Source: JABMQB01 sp963666575 (GTDB lineage Bacteria; Bacteroidota; Bacteroidia; Bacteroidales; Prolixibacteraceae). From it: DNA of 64,000 nucleotides. The position numbers were made by a program, and so were the translations under genes. Of the stretch, positions 10,195 through 19,538 are shown one piece after another. Within the stretch, counting starts at the first letter, position 1; every line of letters starts with the position of its first letter. Where the stretch lies: positions 124,001-188,000 of the forward strand of contig CAXXYG010000027.1 in the NCBI GenBank assembly GCA_963666575.2, in the 5' to 3' direction. A model generated the notes under the pieces. That model saw nothing but the letters and a program-made list of their open reading frames with translations, was not told the DNA's origin and did no database searches.

Positions 10195-11334
10195 TCAAGG
10201 AGCTATTTTTCCTTCATCAACAAGTAAAGCCATGGCCTCAATTAACATAGCCCCACTCGATTGTGTTGTTAATTCAGTTGTTGATCCGGGTTTGGTTTTC
10301 CAATAGGGGCCAAAAAGTACTTGATTTTTATTTGTTCCGGTATTCCATAGCGTTTCGGCATTGTGTTTAAGAAATTGCATATACCTGTTTGCATTAGAAC
10401 TGTTAAGGTCGGGAAGTAAAATTAACTGTGTAAAATAACGAACAAAAACACCTTTAAATAAGCCACCATCACCGTCCCCTTCGCTTTTTAATATACGGTC
10501 GTTTCCATCAACTAAATTATTCAAAGTATAATCAGCTGCTTTTGTGGCATCGTTTAAATACCCTTTTTCTCCGGTTATTTTATACAATTCAAGTGCTGCG
10601 CCCAAAAATGTTCCTTCGTTGTATGTAAAAATCCACGAACTTTGTACTGCTCCGGTTCTGCTGTTAATATTATCATATACAGCTCCATTGGCTGGATTAA
10701 AAAGGGTTTCTTTTTCCCAATTGTATATTTTTAGCGCCCACTCTTTATCTTCCTCATTACCGAATTGTTGGTAAAGGCGTGCCGCCAAAATAGAAGCAGG
10801 CCCATTCGAACAAGCATTTTTACTATATAATTGATCTTTTTTCCAGGCAATTCCTCCACCTGCATTGTTGTTCCAGCCTGTTTTTATATCCTGCCAAATA
10901 TCGATTGCAGCTGTTTTAAATTTTTCATCGTTGGTAGCATTATACGCACGAAGCATAGCTAATGCAATCCATTCCATATCGTCGTAAAACACATTGTTAA
11001 ACGTGTTGCCATTTTTTATAAAAACACCGTTGTACCAATCGTTAATCGTTACTTTGTACAAATTGTCGTTTGTCCGGTTATAAGCATCAATTACCACATC
11101 GAGGGCATGTGCCTGCGGCCAGTAATGAAAATCTTTTTGTTGGTTGTTATTATAATTAAAATAGCTGTCGGCAGGGTTCCAATACAAATAAACAAAGTTT
11201 GAACTACTACTATCGGCAGCTGCCTGCCAATCGATGATAGAATCATCTGTTTCATTGATAACAGGAAGTTCTTCTTTACTACATCCCAAAAATAATAAAA
11301 TGACAAAAAAGAAAATATAATAACATTTATTCAT
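10195..11334 (-). CDS. GH76 endo-alpha-1,6-mannanase, surface lipoprotein
   Basis: This 379-residue lipoprotein has a signal ending LLFLGC (Cys18) and an acidic stretch just after the Cys, as in Bacteroidota surface lipoproteins. The rest is a single GH76 domain. VFYDDMEWIALA carries the catalytic Asp pair (D118, D119) in its classic context. GH76 enzymes hydrolyse internal alpha-1,6-mannosidic bonds of fungal mannan backbones, probably here at the cell surface next to the SusCD importer. It is the first enzyme after the sus genes and is separated from the SusE-like gene by an intercistronic hairpin. Confidence 0.9.
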   Translation of the reverse strand: MNKCYYIFFFVILLFLGCSKEELPVINETDDSIIDWQAAADSSSSNFVYLYWNPADSYFNYNNNQQKDFHYWPQAHALDVVIDAYNRTNDNLYKVTINDWYNGVFIKNGNTFNNVFYDDMEWIALAMLRAYNATNDEKFKTAAIDIWQDIKTGWNNNAGGGIAWKKDQLYSKNACSNGPASILAARLYQQFGNEEDKEWALKIYNWEKETLFNPANGAVYDNINSRTGAVQSSWIFTYNEGTFLGAALELYKITGEKGYLNDATKAADYTLNNLVDGNDRILKSEGDGDGGLFKGVFVRYFTQLILLPDLNSSNANRYMQFLKHNAETLWNTGTNKNQVLFGPYWKTKPGSTTELTTQSSGAMLIEAMALLVDEGKIAP

Positions 11335-11360
11335 CGTAATCCGGATTCAAAATATAAAAT

Positions 11361-11386
11361 AGGGGCAAACAATTTGCTTGCCCCTT
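11361..11386 (-). terminator. intercistronic hairpin between SusE-like and GH76 genes
   Basis: The stem AGGGGCAA/TTGCCCCT is followed on the minus strand by a weak T-rich run (ATTTTAT). It lies in the 68-bp gap between the SusE-like gene and the GH76 gene. It could be a partial terminator or an RNA stability element that lets the sus transcripts outnumber the enzyme transcripts. This is read from sequence only. Confidence 0.5.
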
Positions 11387-11402
11387 TAAATCATTTATTT
11401 TT

Positions 11403-12542
11403 TTATTGATCGCCAACTTTAACAACTTCGTGCGTATACGGCATTTCAGCATTAAAGTAAGCAGTAACATCAATAAGAGCCATGTCCATTATTCCATCAA
11501 ACTTCCATTTATCATCCCATTGCGATTCAGGAGTTTGAGTCATATAATAGTATTCTTCATTACCTGTTGGACGGCCATCAGTAGAATTTAAAGTACCCCA
11601 CCATTCAACACTTTCGTTGCCTTCACTGTCCTTAACGGTCATGGTAAATTTGTAACGTTCATCGCGTCCCCAACCTTCTTGCTTAAATGTAAGAGGCTGA
11701 CTGCTTGCTTTAAATATACCATTGCCTACATAATCCAATGAAAATATATTCTCACCTAATGGACTGAAATACAAATTAAAATCAAGAATCTCGGTGTAGA
11801 CAACTGATCCAACATTAAAGTCAATTCGAATACGGTAAACACCTGTATTAGCAACTGTACTTGTTGAATTTCCTTCTTTAACCACACCATTTTCAGTATA
11901 AAACTGACGTGGAGTGCCTTCTTTTGAATCTGTAAAATAATATGCCTGTCCAGCTGTTAATTTTGTATAAATCTCAAATTCGCCAGGAGCAGTTCCTTTC
12001 ATAATGCTTGCTTTTGAAAGATCGGCACCACCTTCTGATCCAGCACCAGTTACAAATACATCGTATGGAATATCGGCAAAACCTGACAAACGTGTAATTT
12101 CAAGTGTTCGTACATCATCAGCTTTTAAATCATTGATACCTTTTGATGAATAAACAGTCCAGATAACTTTACCTGTTTCAGCCGATCCAACTCCGGCAGC
12201 ACCGGCAATTTTATTCAGCTGTTTATGAGTAATTGTTGCATGATTGTAGGCACCATTATTATCGGCAGCCATTTTATAAATTGGTTCTGAAAAATCTCCA
12301 CCTTCTTTGTCGAAGGCCACTTCGTACAACACCATACCACTGTCTTCAGCTTTTGCTGGTTCCCATTCGAAATAAAGTGAAGCTGATGCTGAACTTTGAA
12401 GTATAATTGTTTTATTATCAGCTGGTTCATAAAATGATTTAACAGCAGTAACCCGGGTATCTTTCAATTCTTCTTTTGCACATCCGAAGAACACAAAAAG
12501 TAAAGAAGATAATATTGTAAATTTTATTAATATTGTTTTCAT
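11403..12542 (-). CDS. SusE/SusF-like outer-membrane lipoprotein
   Basis: This 379-residue lipoprotein has a signal ending VFFGC (Cys21). The N-terminal region has the SusE fold signature (FYEPADNKTIILQ, FEWEPA, Y-E-V-x-F-D). Further beta-rich repeats follow, as expected for starch-binding-like modules of SusE/SusF. The predicted role is surface glycan binding that holds mannan near the SusCD pore. It sits immediately after susD in the operon (48-bp gap to the preferred susD stop). Sequence in this family diverges fast, so the call rests on N-terminal motifs and position. Confidence 0.75.
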   Translation of the reverse strand: MKTILIKFTILSSLLFVFFGCAKEELKDTRVTAVKSFYEPADNKTIILQSSASASLYFEWEPAKAEDSGMVLYEVAFDKEGGDFSEPIYKMAADNNGAYNHATITHKQLNKIAGAAGVGSAETGKVIWTVYSSKGINDLKADDVRTLEITRLSGFADIPYDVFVTGAGSEGGADLSKASIMKGTAPGEFEIYTKLTAGQAYYFTDSKEGTPRQFYTENGVVKEGNSTSTVANTGVYRIRIDFNVGSVVYTEILDFNLYFSPLGENIFSLDYVGNGIFKASSQPLTFKQEGWGRDERYKFTMTVKDSEGNESVEWWGTLNSTDGRPTGNEEYYYMTQTPESQWDDKWKFDGIMDMALIDVTAYFNAEMPYTHEVVKVGDQ

Positions 12543-12590
12543 AATCGATTTATGTATGTGTTATTATTCATTTTTACTAAAAAAACATTA

Positions 12591-14228
12591 CTAGTAACCA
12601 GGATTTTGTCCAAGGTTTGGATTTAAATCTTTTTGAGACTGAGGAACTGCCCACAAATAATCTCTTTCAGGATTAAATGAGCGTTTATCAACCCTGATGT
12701 ACCCATTATCCATACTTGGATCGCCAAATTTTGCACCATGTGGATTTCCATTTAAGACAACTTCAGCCGTTCTCCACCGACGTAAATCAAAAATCCGAAG
12801 TCCTTCCAATGCTAACTCAATGCGACGTTCGCGACGAATAACATCTTGCAGGTCAGCCTTACTTTTAGAAGAATCAAAACTCAGTGCACTCACATCTGTA
12901 AATCCAGCACGGGCACGTAAAGCTTTAACCGTTTTATCCCAAATGTTTCCGTCCATTTGGTTTAACTCATTTTTAGCTTCAGCATACATTAATAAAACAT
13001 CGGCATAACGGATTAAAATCAAGTTTAAACCTGAAGTAAATGAAGCCAACGCTTGTGGGTCGTAATACTTACGCATATAATAACCCGTTGAAGTAGAGTT
13101 GGTACCCTGTCCTTTATATTCATCAACAGCGGCAGATTCATCAGGAGCAGTTCCCGGTTTAATATAAATTGTTTGAGTTGTTCCATTTGGCAATTTCCAT
13201 GGAAACTCATGATAAACAACAGTTCCTGTTAAGCGAGGGTCACGATTTTTATACGGATCGTTTTCATCGTAACCTGATGTGGCATCACTAATTTGTTTTC
13301 CATTTAACATCAAATAATCATCAACCAACTCCTGTGTTGGCGACATTTGATTTACCCTTGCTCCTACTGAGAGCGGTGCATAATCAAAAAATTCACCCCA
13401 TGTACGTAAAGATGGCACATACCCAATATCAAGGATTACTTCACTGTTGTATTCATTTTCAGGAAGGAAAGTTCCTTCATAAGATTCATAAAGGCTATAA
13501 GAACCATATTGATCAGAATTGATTAGTTTTTCGCATGTACTTGCTACATTTTCCCAATCGTTGCTGTATAAATATGTTCTTGCTTTAAAGGCAACAACAG
13601 CCCCCGCAGTAATTCTTCCCATGTCGGCATCACTATATTCTGCATTGGTTGGCAACTGGTCGATAATTGCATCTAATTCACCACGAACAAATGCTAACAC
13701 ATCAGCTTGTGGAGTTCTTGCAATTTCTTTCGTTTCGGCTAATGTTAAGTCCTTCTCGAACAACGGAACATCGCCGTACCAGGTTGTTAACCTGAAAAAT
13801 AAATAGGCACGAATAAAACGTGCCTCAGCAATCATTCTTGCTTTTAAGGTCTCATCCATGTCTTCCACACGGTCAACATTTTCAAGAAACGTATGGCAGG
13901 TTTTAATTCCTTCAAAACAGTTTTTCCATTCGTCCTGAAATCGTGGGGTTGAAGCATCGGCCTGACCGGAAGAAATTGCCTTCTCAGATGCAGATCCACG
14001 GCCTTCATAAATATTATCAGATAATGCTTCTGTTTTAAAGAAATAATTGGCATTATACATCTGGCTATATGCCATGTTCAAAACCATGTTAGCTTTTTCG
14101 GGCGAAGTCCAATAATTGGCTTCAGTAAATTTATTGGTTGGAGCTAAATCCAACTCGTTACAAGAGCTAAGAAGTATCAAAATCAAACTTGCAACTCCTG
14201 CACTATATTTTAGAAATTTCTTTTTCAT
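12591..14228 (-). CDS. SusD/RagB-family glycan-binding lipoprotein
   Basis: This SusD homologue has 545 residues from the preferred ATG (MKKKFLKY); an ATG three codons upstream is also possible. A lipoprotein signal ends SSC and is followed by NELDLAPTNKFTEANYW, a typical SusD start. TPR-like helices follow (FIRAYLFFRL). The C-terminal signature is ERRIELALEGLRIFDLRRW, and the end LNPNLGQNPGY is also family-typical. SusD caps the SusC pore and delivers bound oligosaccharides. Its start is 12 bp after the susC stop, so it is co-transcribed and probably translationally coupled. Confidence 0.95.
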   Translation of the reverse strand: MKKKFLKYSAGVASLILILLSSCNELDLAPTNKFTEANYWTSPEKANMVLNMAYSQMYNANYFFKTEALSDNIYEGRGSASEKAISSGQADASTPRFQDEWKNCFEGIKTCHTFLENVDRVEDMDETLKARMIAEARFIRAYLFFRLTTWYGDVPLFEKDLTLAETKEIARTPQADVLAFVRGELDAIIDQLPTNAEYSDADMGRITAGAVVAFKARTYLYSNDWENVASTCEKLINSDQYGSYSLYESYEGTFLPENEYNSEVILDIGYVPSLRTWGEFFDYAPLSVGARVNQMSPTQELVDDYLMLNGKQISDATSGYDENDPYKNRDPRLTGTVVYHEFPWKLPNGTTQTIYIKPGTAPDESAAVDEYKGQGTNSTSTGYYMRKYYDPQALASFTSGLNLILIRYADVLLMYAEAKNELNQMDGNIWDKTVKALRARAGFTDVSALSFDSSKSKADLQDVIRRERRIELALEGLRIFDLRRWRTAEVVLNGNPHGAKFGDPSMDNGYIRVDKRSFNPERDYLWAVPQSQKDLNPNLGQNPGY

Positions 14229-14240
14229 GTAGATCATTTT

Positions 14241-17200
14241 TTAAAATTCTAAATCTAAACCAAATCCGTAGTACTTAAGTGTAGGATAATTACGTCCACT
14301 GTTGGCACCAACACCTCCGGTACCCCCCATATTACTTCCAAATTCTGTCGATTCAGGATCGATAAATGAGACATTTGAAAGAGTAAACAGGTTTTGTGCA
14401 TTTACACTCAATCGAAGCTTTGATATTCCAAGTTTTGACGTTAAATGCTTTGGAACTGTATAGCCAAGTTGGATGTTTTTTAAGCGGATATATGCTGCAT
14501 TAAACAAATAAATATCAGAACTTTTATGAAAGTTATTTGTATTGGATGCTGACCCCGGAGATGTTAACCTTGGCCATTGTGCTTCTGGGTTTACCGGTGT
14601 CCAGTAATCCAACTGGTGTTCATACATCACATATGAGTAGTTGGCATGAAATGGTTCAACCAATTCGCCACGGAGAAACATATCGCGTTTACCAACGCCC
14701 TGTAATAAAATGCCCAAATCGAAATCCTTCCAGCTTACATCGTAGTTCATACCAAATGTATAACGTGGGAATGCATTTCCAATAATCTGCCGGTCTTTAT
14801 CATCAATTACACCGTCTGAATTTTTGTCAACATATTTTACGTCACCCGGATCGACTGTTGCTCCAATGGGCAAAGCGCTATTTCCAATTTCTTCGTAGCT
14901 TTGGAATAAACCGTCCGTTTTATAACCATAATATGAACCAAGAGCTGTTCCTTCACGGATTATTTTATTCATTTCATCGTTTGAATCGATTTGTTCATTT
15001 CCGCCAAAATCGGTTACTTCATTTTTAGCATCGGCTATATTTAGTTTGATACTATGCCTAAAATCACCTGTTGAAACATGGTAATTAATAGTGGCTTCCC
15101 AACCACGGTTGCGCATTATACCGGCATTTTCCTTAGCAACTGCACCACCAAATACACTTGGTACAACAGGAGTTAAAAGAATTTGTGAAGTCTCCTTATT
15201 AAAATAATCCAGCCCTACCGATAACCTGTTTTCAAAGAATGATGCATCAACACCAATATTAAAGTTGGCTGATTGCTCCCATTGAAGTGCGCTGTTTCCA
15301 AAATCGAAACCAGTACCTGATACTGCTTCATTGTTAAAACCATATGAATTGGTATAAACAGTATAGGTTGTAAAATAGGAGTAATCATCGACATTTTGGT
15401 TACCTAAAACCCCGTAAGAACTTCTTATTTTCAAGTCTCCGATTGTCTCTTTATAGTTCGCCATAAAATTCTCTTCTGAAAGTCTCCAGCCTGCAGTAAA
15501 TGAAGGAAAAAATCCCCAGCGGAAATCTTCAGCAAATTTTGAAGAACCATCGTAACGAAAACTCACATCTCCGTAATATTTATCTTTGTAACTATAGTTT
15601 GCCCTTCCAAAAACAGAATAAATGCTTCTTTCCTGAGTTTGTGCGGGAGTATTGTAACTTTCCGGATCAATTTCTGTTTCTGATTCAGGAAGCCCCAAAT
15701 CCCTGTCAGTGTATTTCATTTTGATCTCATTTGCCTGACGGGTATAAGATTCATTTGAAACACCTAATAATCCGGAAACATGGTGTACTTCTTTAAAAGT
15801 ACGGTTGTAATCCAATAAGAATTGTGTGTTTAAAATGTATCGTTTTTCATTATAATCTTCAGTATTCCTGGAATCGTTGGCATACGAATTTGGTTTTGTT
15901 GCCGTTTCACTTGAATAGAATGGCACTTCCAAACGTCTAATAAATCGGTGGTTTGAGCTCAGATCAAGACCTACCATACCTATTGCTTTTAATCCCTTTG
16001 CAATTTCAAGTTCCAGATTTAAACTCCCCAAAAAGTTATCGTTGTCATGTTTCTCCGATCCACCAGCTTCCAAAAGTCCAAGTGGATTAAACTGAGAAAG
16101 CACATCGTTAATAAGGTAATTTCCATTCTCGCCTTTTAACTTGTAGTTGTAGTAATTTGGGATACGTGACCCGTCAACCATTAATATACCCGCACTTGCA
16201 GTAGGAGCCTTTTGCATGGCACGGTTAAACGACATTAAAGCACTTACTTTAAGTTTGCCATATTCGTTCACCAAATTAGTGCGCAAATTGTACCTTTCAA
16301 CTCCAAAATCTCCAACAAAGTTACTTTCCTGATTGTAATAGCCTGCAGAAATCATATAGGTAGAATTTTCACTTCCTCCTGAAATACTGGCATTATAATT
16401 TTGTTGCATGGCAGCTTCTAAAATACCATCTAAAAACCATTGCCCTTCGCCATTCTCCTGATAATTCCTTATTTGGGCAGGAGTATATTTTGGAGAAGAT
16501 CCGCCATTAATTAAAGCCTGGTTTTTTAATAATGCGTTTTCATACCCTTTCACCGGATTAAATAATACATGCGGATCCTGATAACCGGTCATTGTGCTTA
16601 ACCTTACCAACGGATGCCTGTTTTTATTACCTTTTTTTGTTGTTACCAAAATAACACCGTTTGAAGAACGTGAGCCATAAATAGCTGCACTACCAGCATC
16701 CTTTAATATGGAGATATTTTCGATATCGGCTGGATTCAGGTTGTTTAAGCTTCCAACCTCGGTAATCATTCCATCAATAACTATCAGAGGATCGTTATTA
16801 TTCATTGTACTTACACCACGAATATTGATATTCATGGAATTATCGTTGGGATTCATACTTTTTTGCTGAATAATTAAGTTTGCCGAAGCTCCCTGTAATG
16901 CCTGCATGGTATTCCCTACCGGACGGTCTTCAATTAAACTTGCACCAATCTGATCGACCGAACCAATAAGGTTTTTCTTCTGCATGGTACCATAGCCAAT
17001 TACAACTACCTCTTCCACACCAATCATATCATCCTGAAGAACCACATCGATGGTAGTTTTTCCTTCAACAAGTACTTCTTGCGGAATCATTCCAATAAAT
17101 GAAAAAACCAGTGTTGAATTACCGGGGACTTCAGAAAATGTATAGGAGCCATTTAAATCGGTAATGGTACCAGCCGAGGTTCCTTTAATAAGGACAGTAA

Positions 17201-17648
17201 CTCCCGGAATTGGTTCACCAGAGTTATTGGTAATAGTTCCTTTTATTTGTTTTGTTTGTAATGCAGGTAACTCAACTTCGTTGCCGGTTTCATTATAAAG
17301 TGCAACCTGCCTGCCAACAATTTTATACGAAATAGGTGTATCAGTCAGAATTTCTTCTAAAATTTCCTGAATACCTGTCCGACGAATATCAATGGATACT
17401 TTTTTTTCTGTATCGATATCTTCCGAATAAAAAAAGCGGAATTCACTTTGGTCTTCAATCTGCTTTAAAACAGTGTTAATACTCACATCTTCAAGTGACA
17501 ATGATAACTTTGTCGCTTGAGAATAAGTCTCTGTCGCAAATACAGAAAAGACTGATAAGCAAAGAATAAAAAAACTTAGCTTCATAATAATTAAAAATTT
17601 AAGGAAGAAATAACCCAATGGTATTTTCTTCAGTCTTATTTTTTTCAT
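14241..17648 (-). CDS. SusC/RagA TonB-dependent transporter with STN signalling domain
   Basis: This 1135-residue outer-membrane receptor has a long signal region (to about 45). An STN/secretin-like domain (about 48-120, LSLSLEDVSINTVLKQI) comes next, then a carboxypeptidase-regulatory-like domain (about 132-215, GTITNNSGEPIPGVTVLIKG). The plug domain begins VVVIGYGTMQKK, with the SusC signature NNNDPLIVIDG, and a 22-strand barrel ends GFGLDLEF. It imports oligosaccharides with energy from TonB. The extra STN domain is what contacts a FecR anti-sigma factor, and fecR lies directly upstream. The substrate is inferred to be alpha-mannan oligosaccharide from the downstream enzymes. Confidence 0.95.
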   Translation of the reverse strand: MKKIRLKKIPLGYFFLKFLIIMKLSFFILCLSVFSVFATETYSQATKLSLSLEDVSINTVLKQIEDQSEFRFFYSEDIDTEKKVSIDIRRTGIQEILEEILTDTPISYKIVGRQVALYNETGNEVELPALQTKQIKGTITNNSGEPIPGVTVLIKGTSAGTITDLNGSYTFSEVPGNSTLVFSFIGMIPQEVLVEGKTTIDVVLQDDMIGVEEVVVIGYGTMQKKNLIGSVDQIGASLIEDRPVGNTMQALQGASANLIIQQKSMNPNDNSMNINIRGVSTMNNNDPLIVIDGMITEVGSLNNLNPADIENISILKDAGSAAIYGSRSSNGVILVTTKKGNKNRHPLVRLSTMTGYQDPHVLFNPVKGYENALLKNQALINGGSSPKYTPAQIRNYQENGEGQWFLDGILEAAMQQNYNASISGGSENSTYMISAGYYNQESNFVGDFGVERYNLRTNLVNEYGKLKVSALMSFNRAMQKAPTASAGILMVDGSRIPNYYNYKLKGENGNYLINDVLSQFNPLGLLEAGGSEKHDNDNFLGSLNLELEIAKGLKAIGMVGLDLSSNHRFIRRLEVPFYSSETATKPNSYANDSRNTEDYNEKRYILNTQFLLDYNRTFKEVHHVSGLLGVSNESYTRQANEIKMKYTDRDLGLPESETEIDPESYNTPAQTQERSIYSVFGRANYSYKDKYYGDVSFRYDGSSKFAEDFRWGFFPSFTAGWRLSEENFMANYKETIGDLKIRSSYGVLGNQNVDDYSYFTTYTVYTNSYGFNNEAVSGTGFDFGNSALQWEQSANFNIGVDASFFENRLSVGLDYFNKETSQILLTPVVPSVFGGAVAKENAGIMRNRGWEATINYHVSTGDFRHSIKLNIADAKNEVTDFGGNEQIDSNDEMNKIIREGTALGSYYGYKTDGLFQSYEEIGNSALPIGATVDPGDVKYVDKNSDGVIDDKDRQIIGNAFPRYTFGMNYDVSWKDFDLGILLQGVGKRDMFLRGELVEPFHANYSYVMYEHQLDYWTPVNPEAQWPRLTSPGSASNTNNFHKSSDIYLFNAAYIRLKNIQLGYTVPKHLTSKLGISKLRLSVNAQNLFTLSNVSFIDPESTEFGSNMGGTGGVGANSGRNYPTLKYYGFGLDLEF

Positions 17649-17695
17649 AAGTTTGAATTGTTAAGATGAATAATTTTTATAATTATTTTTCTGAA

Positions 17696-17740
17696 GTAGG
17701 GAAGTTCGCACCTTCCCTGCTTTCTTTTCGCTACTTAGCG
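17696..17740 (-). promoter_or_regulatory. two hairpins in the fecR-susC leader
   Basis: The 159-bp gap between fecR and susC holds two stem-loops. Stem one pairs 17696-17704 with 17712-17720 (nine pairs, one G-U). Stem two pairs CGCT at 17729-17732 with AGCG at 17737-17740. Neither is followed by a clean T run in the minus direction, so a simple terminator is unlikely. They may form a structured 5' leader or a processing site for the sus operon mRNA. Confidence 0.4.
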
Positions 17741-17807
17741 AGGTTCCTTTTTTTTGATTCTATATCTACATAGGCAAATTCATTTAGTTGTTTAATTCGG
17801 TTATTTT

Positions 17808-18782
17808 TTATTCCTGCTGTGATTTAATTATCACAAGCTTTCGCTGATTTTTATTGTAATCGTATTTAATTGGTAAAGTAATCTCTAATAACTCCATCAC
17901 CTCGCCAATTGATTCGTATTTTATATTGGCAGTCATTTTTTTATTCGCCAATGATTCATCGGCAACTTCAATTTTTATGTTATACCACCTCTCCAGCCTT
18001 TTAACTACATTGGCAAAAGTTTCGTTATTAAAAATCAACTGGTTATTTATCCACGATGTAAATATTTCAGTTTCGACATTCGATACCACAATTGAATGAT
18101 CAGTTGTATCGATTATAGCTTGTTGCCCTGGCTTTAATAGTTGTTTTTGCCCGGTATTTGAACTTAATAAAACCTTCCCTCTTTCTAATGTAACTTCGGG
18201 AAATTCATTACTATAAGCCATCACATTAAAAGCTGTCCCTAAAACATTAACCGTTACCAAAGGTGTTTCAACATTAAAAAGCTGTTCACTTTTAGTAACA
18301 TCAAAATAAGCTTCGCCAATTAATTTTACGGTACGGGTACCGCCATTAAATTTGTTCGGAAAAATTAACGATGAGCCGGAGTTTAACCACACAACAGAAC
18401 CATCGGGTAATTCAAAAGTTGTTTTTGATGCCAGGGGTGTTGAAATGGTTTGCATTTCGGGTTTGCTGTTGTCCTTTTGCATAACTATAAAAAATGCAAT
18501 AGCTAATGGGAGTAACAAAATAGCAGCAACACGGGTAATATAGGCAATAATTTTTCTTGATTTTGGAGCAACCTGCTCTTGTTTATTAATCTCGAAATGA
18601 ACCTTATGAAGGGTCGATGCCATATCAGGTACTTCTCCCGCTAAAGAATTTTGTTTCCAATCTTCTTCCATATTTTCATCTAAAACCTTCCTGTTTTCAG
18701 ACTTTACAAATAATTCGACAAAGGATAAAAACTCTTCCTCAGTGCAATCACCTGCGAGATATTTTTGAAAAAATTGCTTCAT
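17808..18782 (-). CDS. FecR-family anti-sigma factor
   Basis: This is a 324-residue inner-membrane protein. The cytoplasmic N-terminal region (1-80) would bind the sigma factor and is followed by one transmembrane helix (about 83-103). The periplasmic FecR domain (about 115-215) includes FELPDGSVVWLNSGSSL and GEAYFDV, and a DUF4974-type domain (about 245-320) ends the protein. It should hold the divergent ECF sigma factor inactive until the STN domain of the loaded SusC signals to it. It lies between the sigma gene (divergent) and susC (same strand). Confidence 0.93.
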   Translation of the reverse strand: MKQFFQKYLAGDCTEEEFLSFVELFVKSENRKVLDENMEEDWKQNSLAGEVPDMASTLHKVHFEINKQEQVAPKSRKIIAYITRVAAILLLPLAIAFFIVMQKDNSKPEMQTISTPLASKTTFELPDGSVVWLNSGSSLIFPNKFNGGTRTVKLIGEAYFDVTKSEQLFNVETPLVTVNVLGTAFNVMAYSNEFPEVTLERGKVLLSSNTGQKQLLKPGQQAIIDTTDHSIVVSNVETEIFTSWINNQLIFNNETFANVVKRLERWYNIKIEVADESLANKKMTANIKYESIGEVMELLEITLPIKYDYNKNQRKLVIIKSQQE

Positions 18783-18926
18783 AAAATAATCGATTCTAAT
18801 TGTAAAACGTTTGGGCAGATAAAAACCCCTGCTCCTATTTTAACTTTTTTTGAACTTATCCTATAATCACCTGTTGTTCCGTTTGATGATAAAAAATCAA
18901 AGGCCAAAGAAAATGAAACATTTTTG

Positions 18927-18934
18927 TAGTTTTG
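18927..18934 (+). promoter_or_regulatory. -7 box for the ECF sigma gene
   Basis: TAGTTTTG matches the Bacteroidota TAnnTTTG -7 element and lies 26 bp before the sigma factor start. No convincing TTG is seen at the -33 spacing, so the call is moderate. Confidence 0.4.
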
Positions 18935-18959
18935 CAATTTAAATACAACAAAAAGGGAA

Positions 18960-19538
18960 ATGGAGAGAAATGGGCTGACGAAAAAAATTATTGATGGTGA
19001 TAAAAATGCCATCAATGAACTCTACGCCCACTATAGTGAACGACTCTACCGTTTTGCATTTGGCTATTTAAAATCGGAGCCCGATGCACTTGATATCGTT
19101 CAGGAAGTTTTTGTCCGACTATGGAATAGCAGGAAAAACCTAAAGCAAAATACCAACATCGAAGCATTCCTTTTCACTATCGCCAAAAACACTATAATCT
19201 CCATATTCCGAAAAAAATTATCTGAAAAAGAATATTTACAAAACCTCAAATTCAGCATAGTTAAAAATAATTCGGATACAGAAAAACAAGTTGATTATAA
19301 CATATTGTCTGAAAAAGTGGCTCAGCTTATTCAACAACTGCCTACACAACGGCAAAAAATTTATGTGTTAAGCAAAGAGAAAGGGCATACTAACCAGGCT
19401 ATTGCCGATGAACTTAGCATTTCCATCAAAACTGTTGAAGACCACATGGCCAAAGCCCGAAAATTCCTGAAAAAAAACTTAAGGGAATATGGTATGATAG
19501 CTGTGCTTTTTTTTGAATTGTTTGTTTCGCAGGTGTAA
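18960..19538 (+). CDS. ECF (sigma-70 family) RNA polymerase sigma factor
   Basis: This 192-residue protein has the FecI-like ECF layout. Region 2 (about 20-90) includes YRFAFGYLKSEPDALDIVQEVFVRLW. Region 4 (about 128-182) has the helix-turn-helix TNQAIADELSISIKTVEDHM. It belongs to the Bacteroidota group that pairs with FecR and STN-SusC. It is transcribed away from fecR and should switch on the mannan operon when released. The C-terminal 14 residues are strongly hydrophobic (IAVLFFELFV), which could bind the membrane or FecR. No ATG upstream of this one has a plausible leader, and the promoter box 26 bp upstream fits this start. Confidence 0.93.
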   Translation: MERNGLTKKIIDGDKNAINELYAHYSERLYRFAFGYLKSEPDALDIVQEVFVRLWNSRKNLKQNTNIEAFLFTIAKNTIISIFRKKLSEKEYLQNLKFSIVKNNSDTEKQVDYNILSEKVAQLIQQLPTQRQKIYVLSKEKGHTNQAIADELSISIKTVEDHMAKARKFLKKNLREYGMIAVLFFELFVSQV

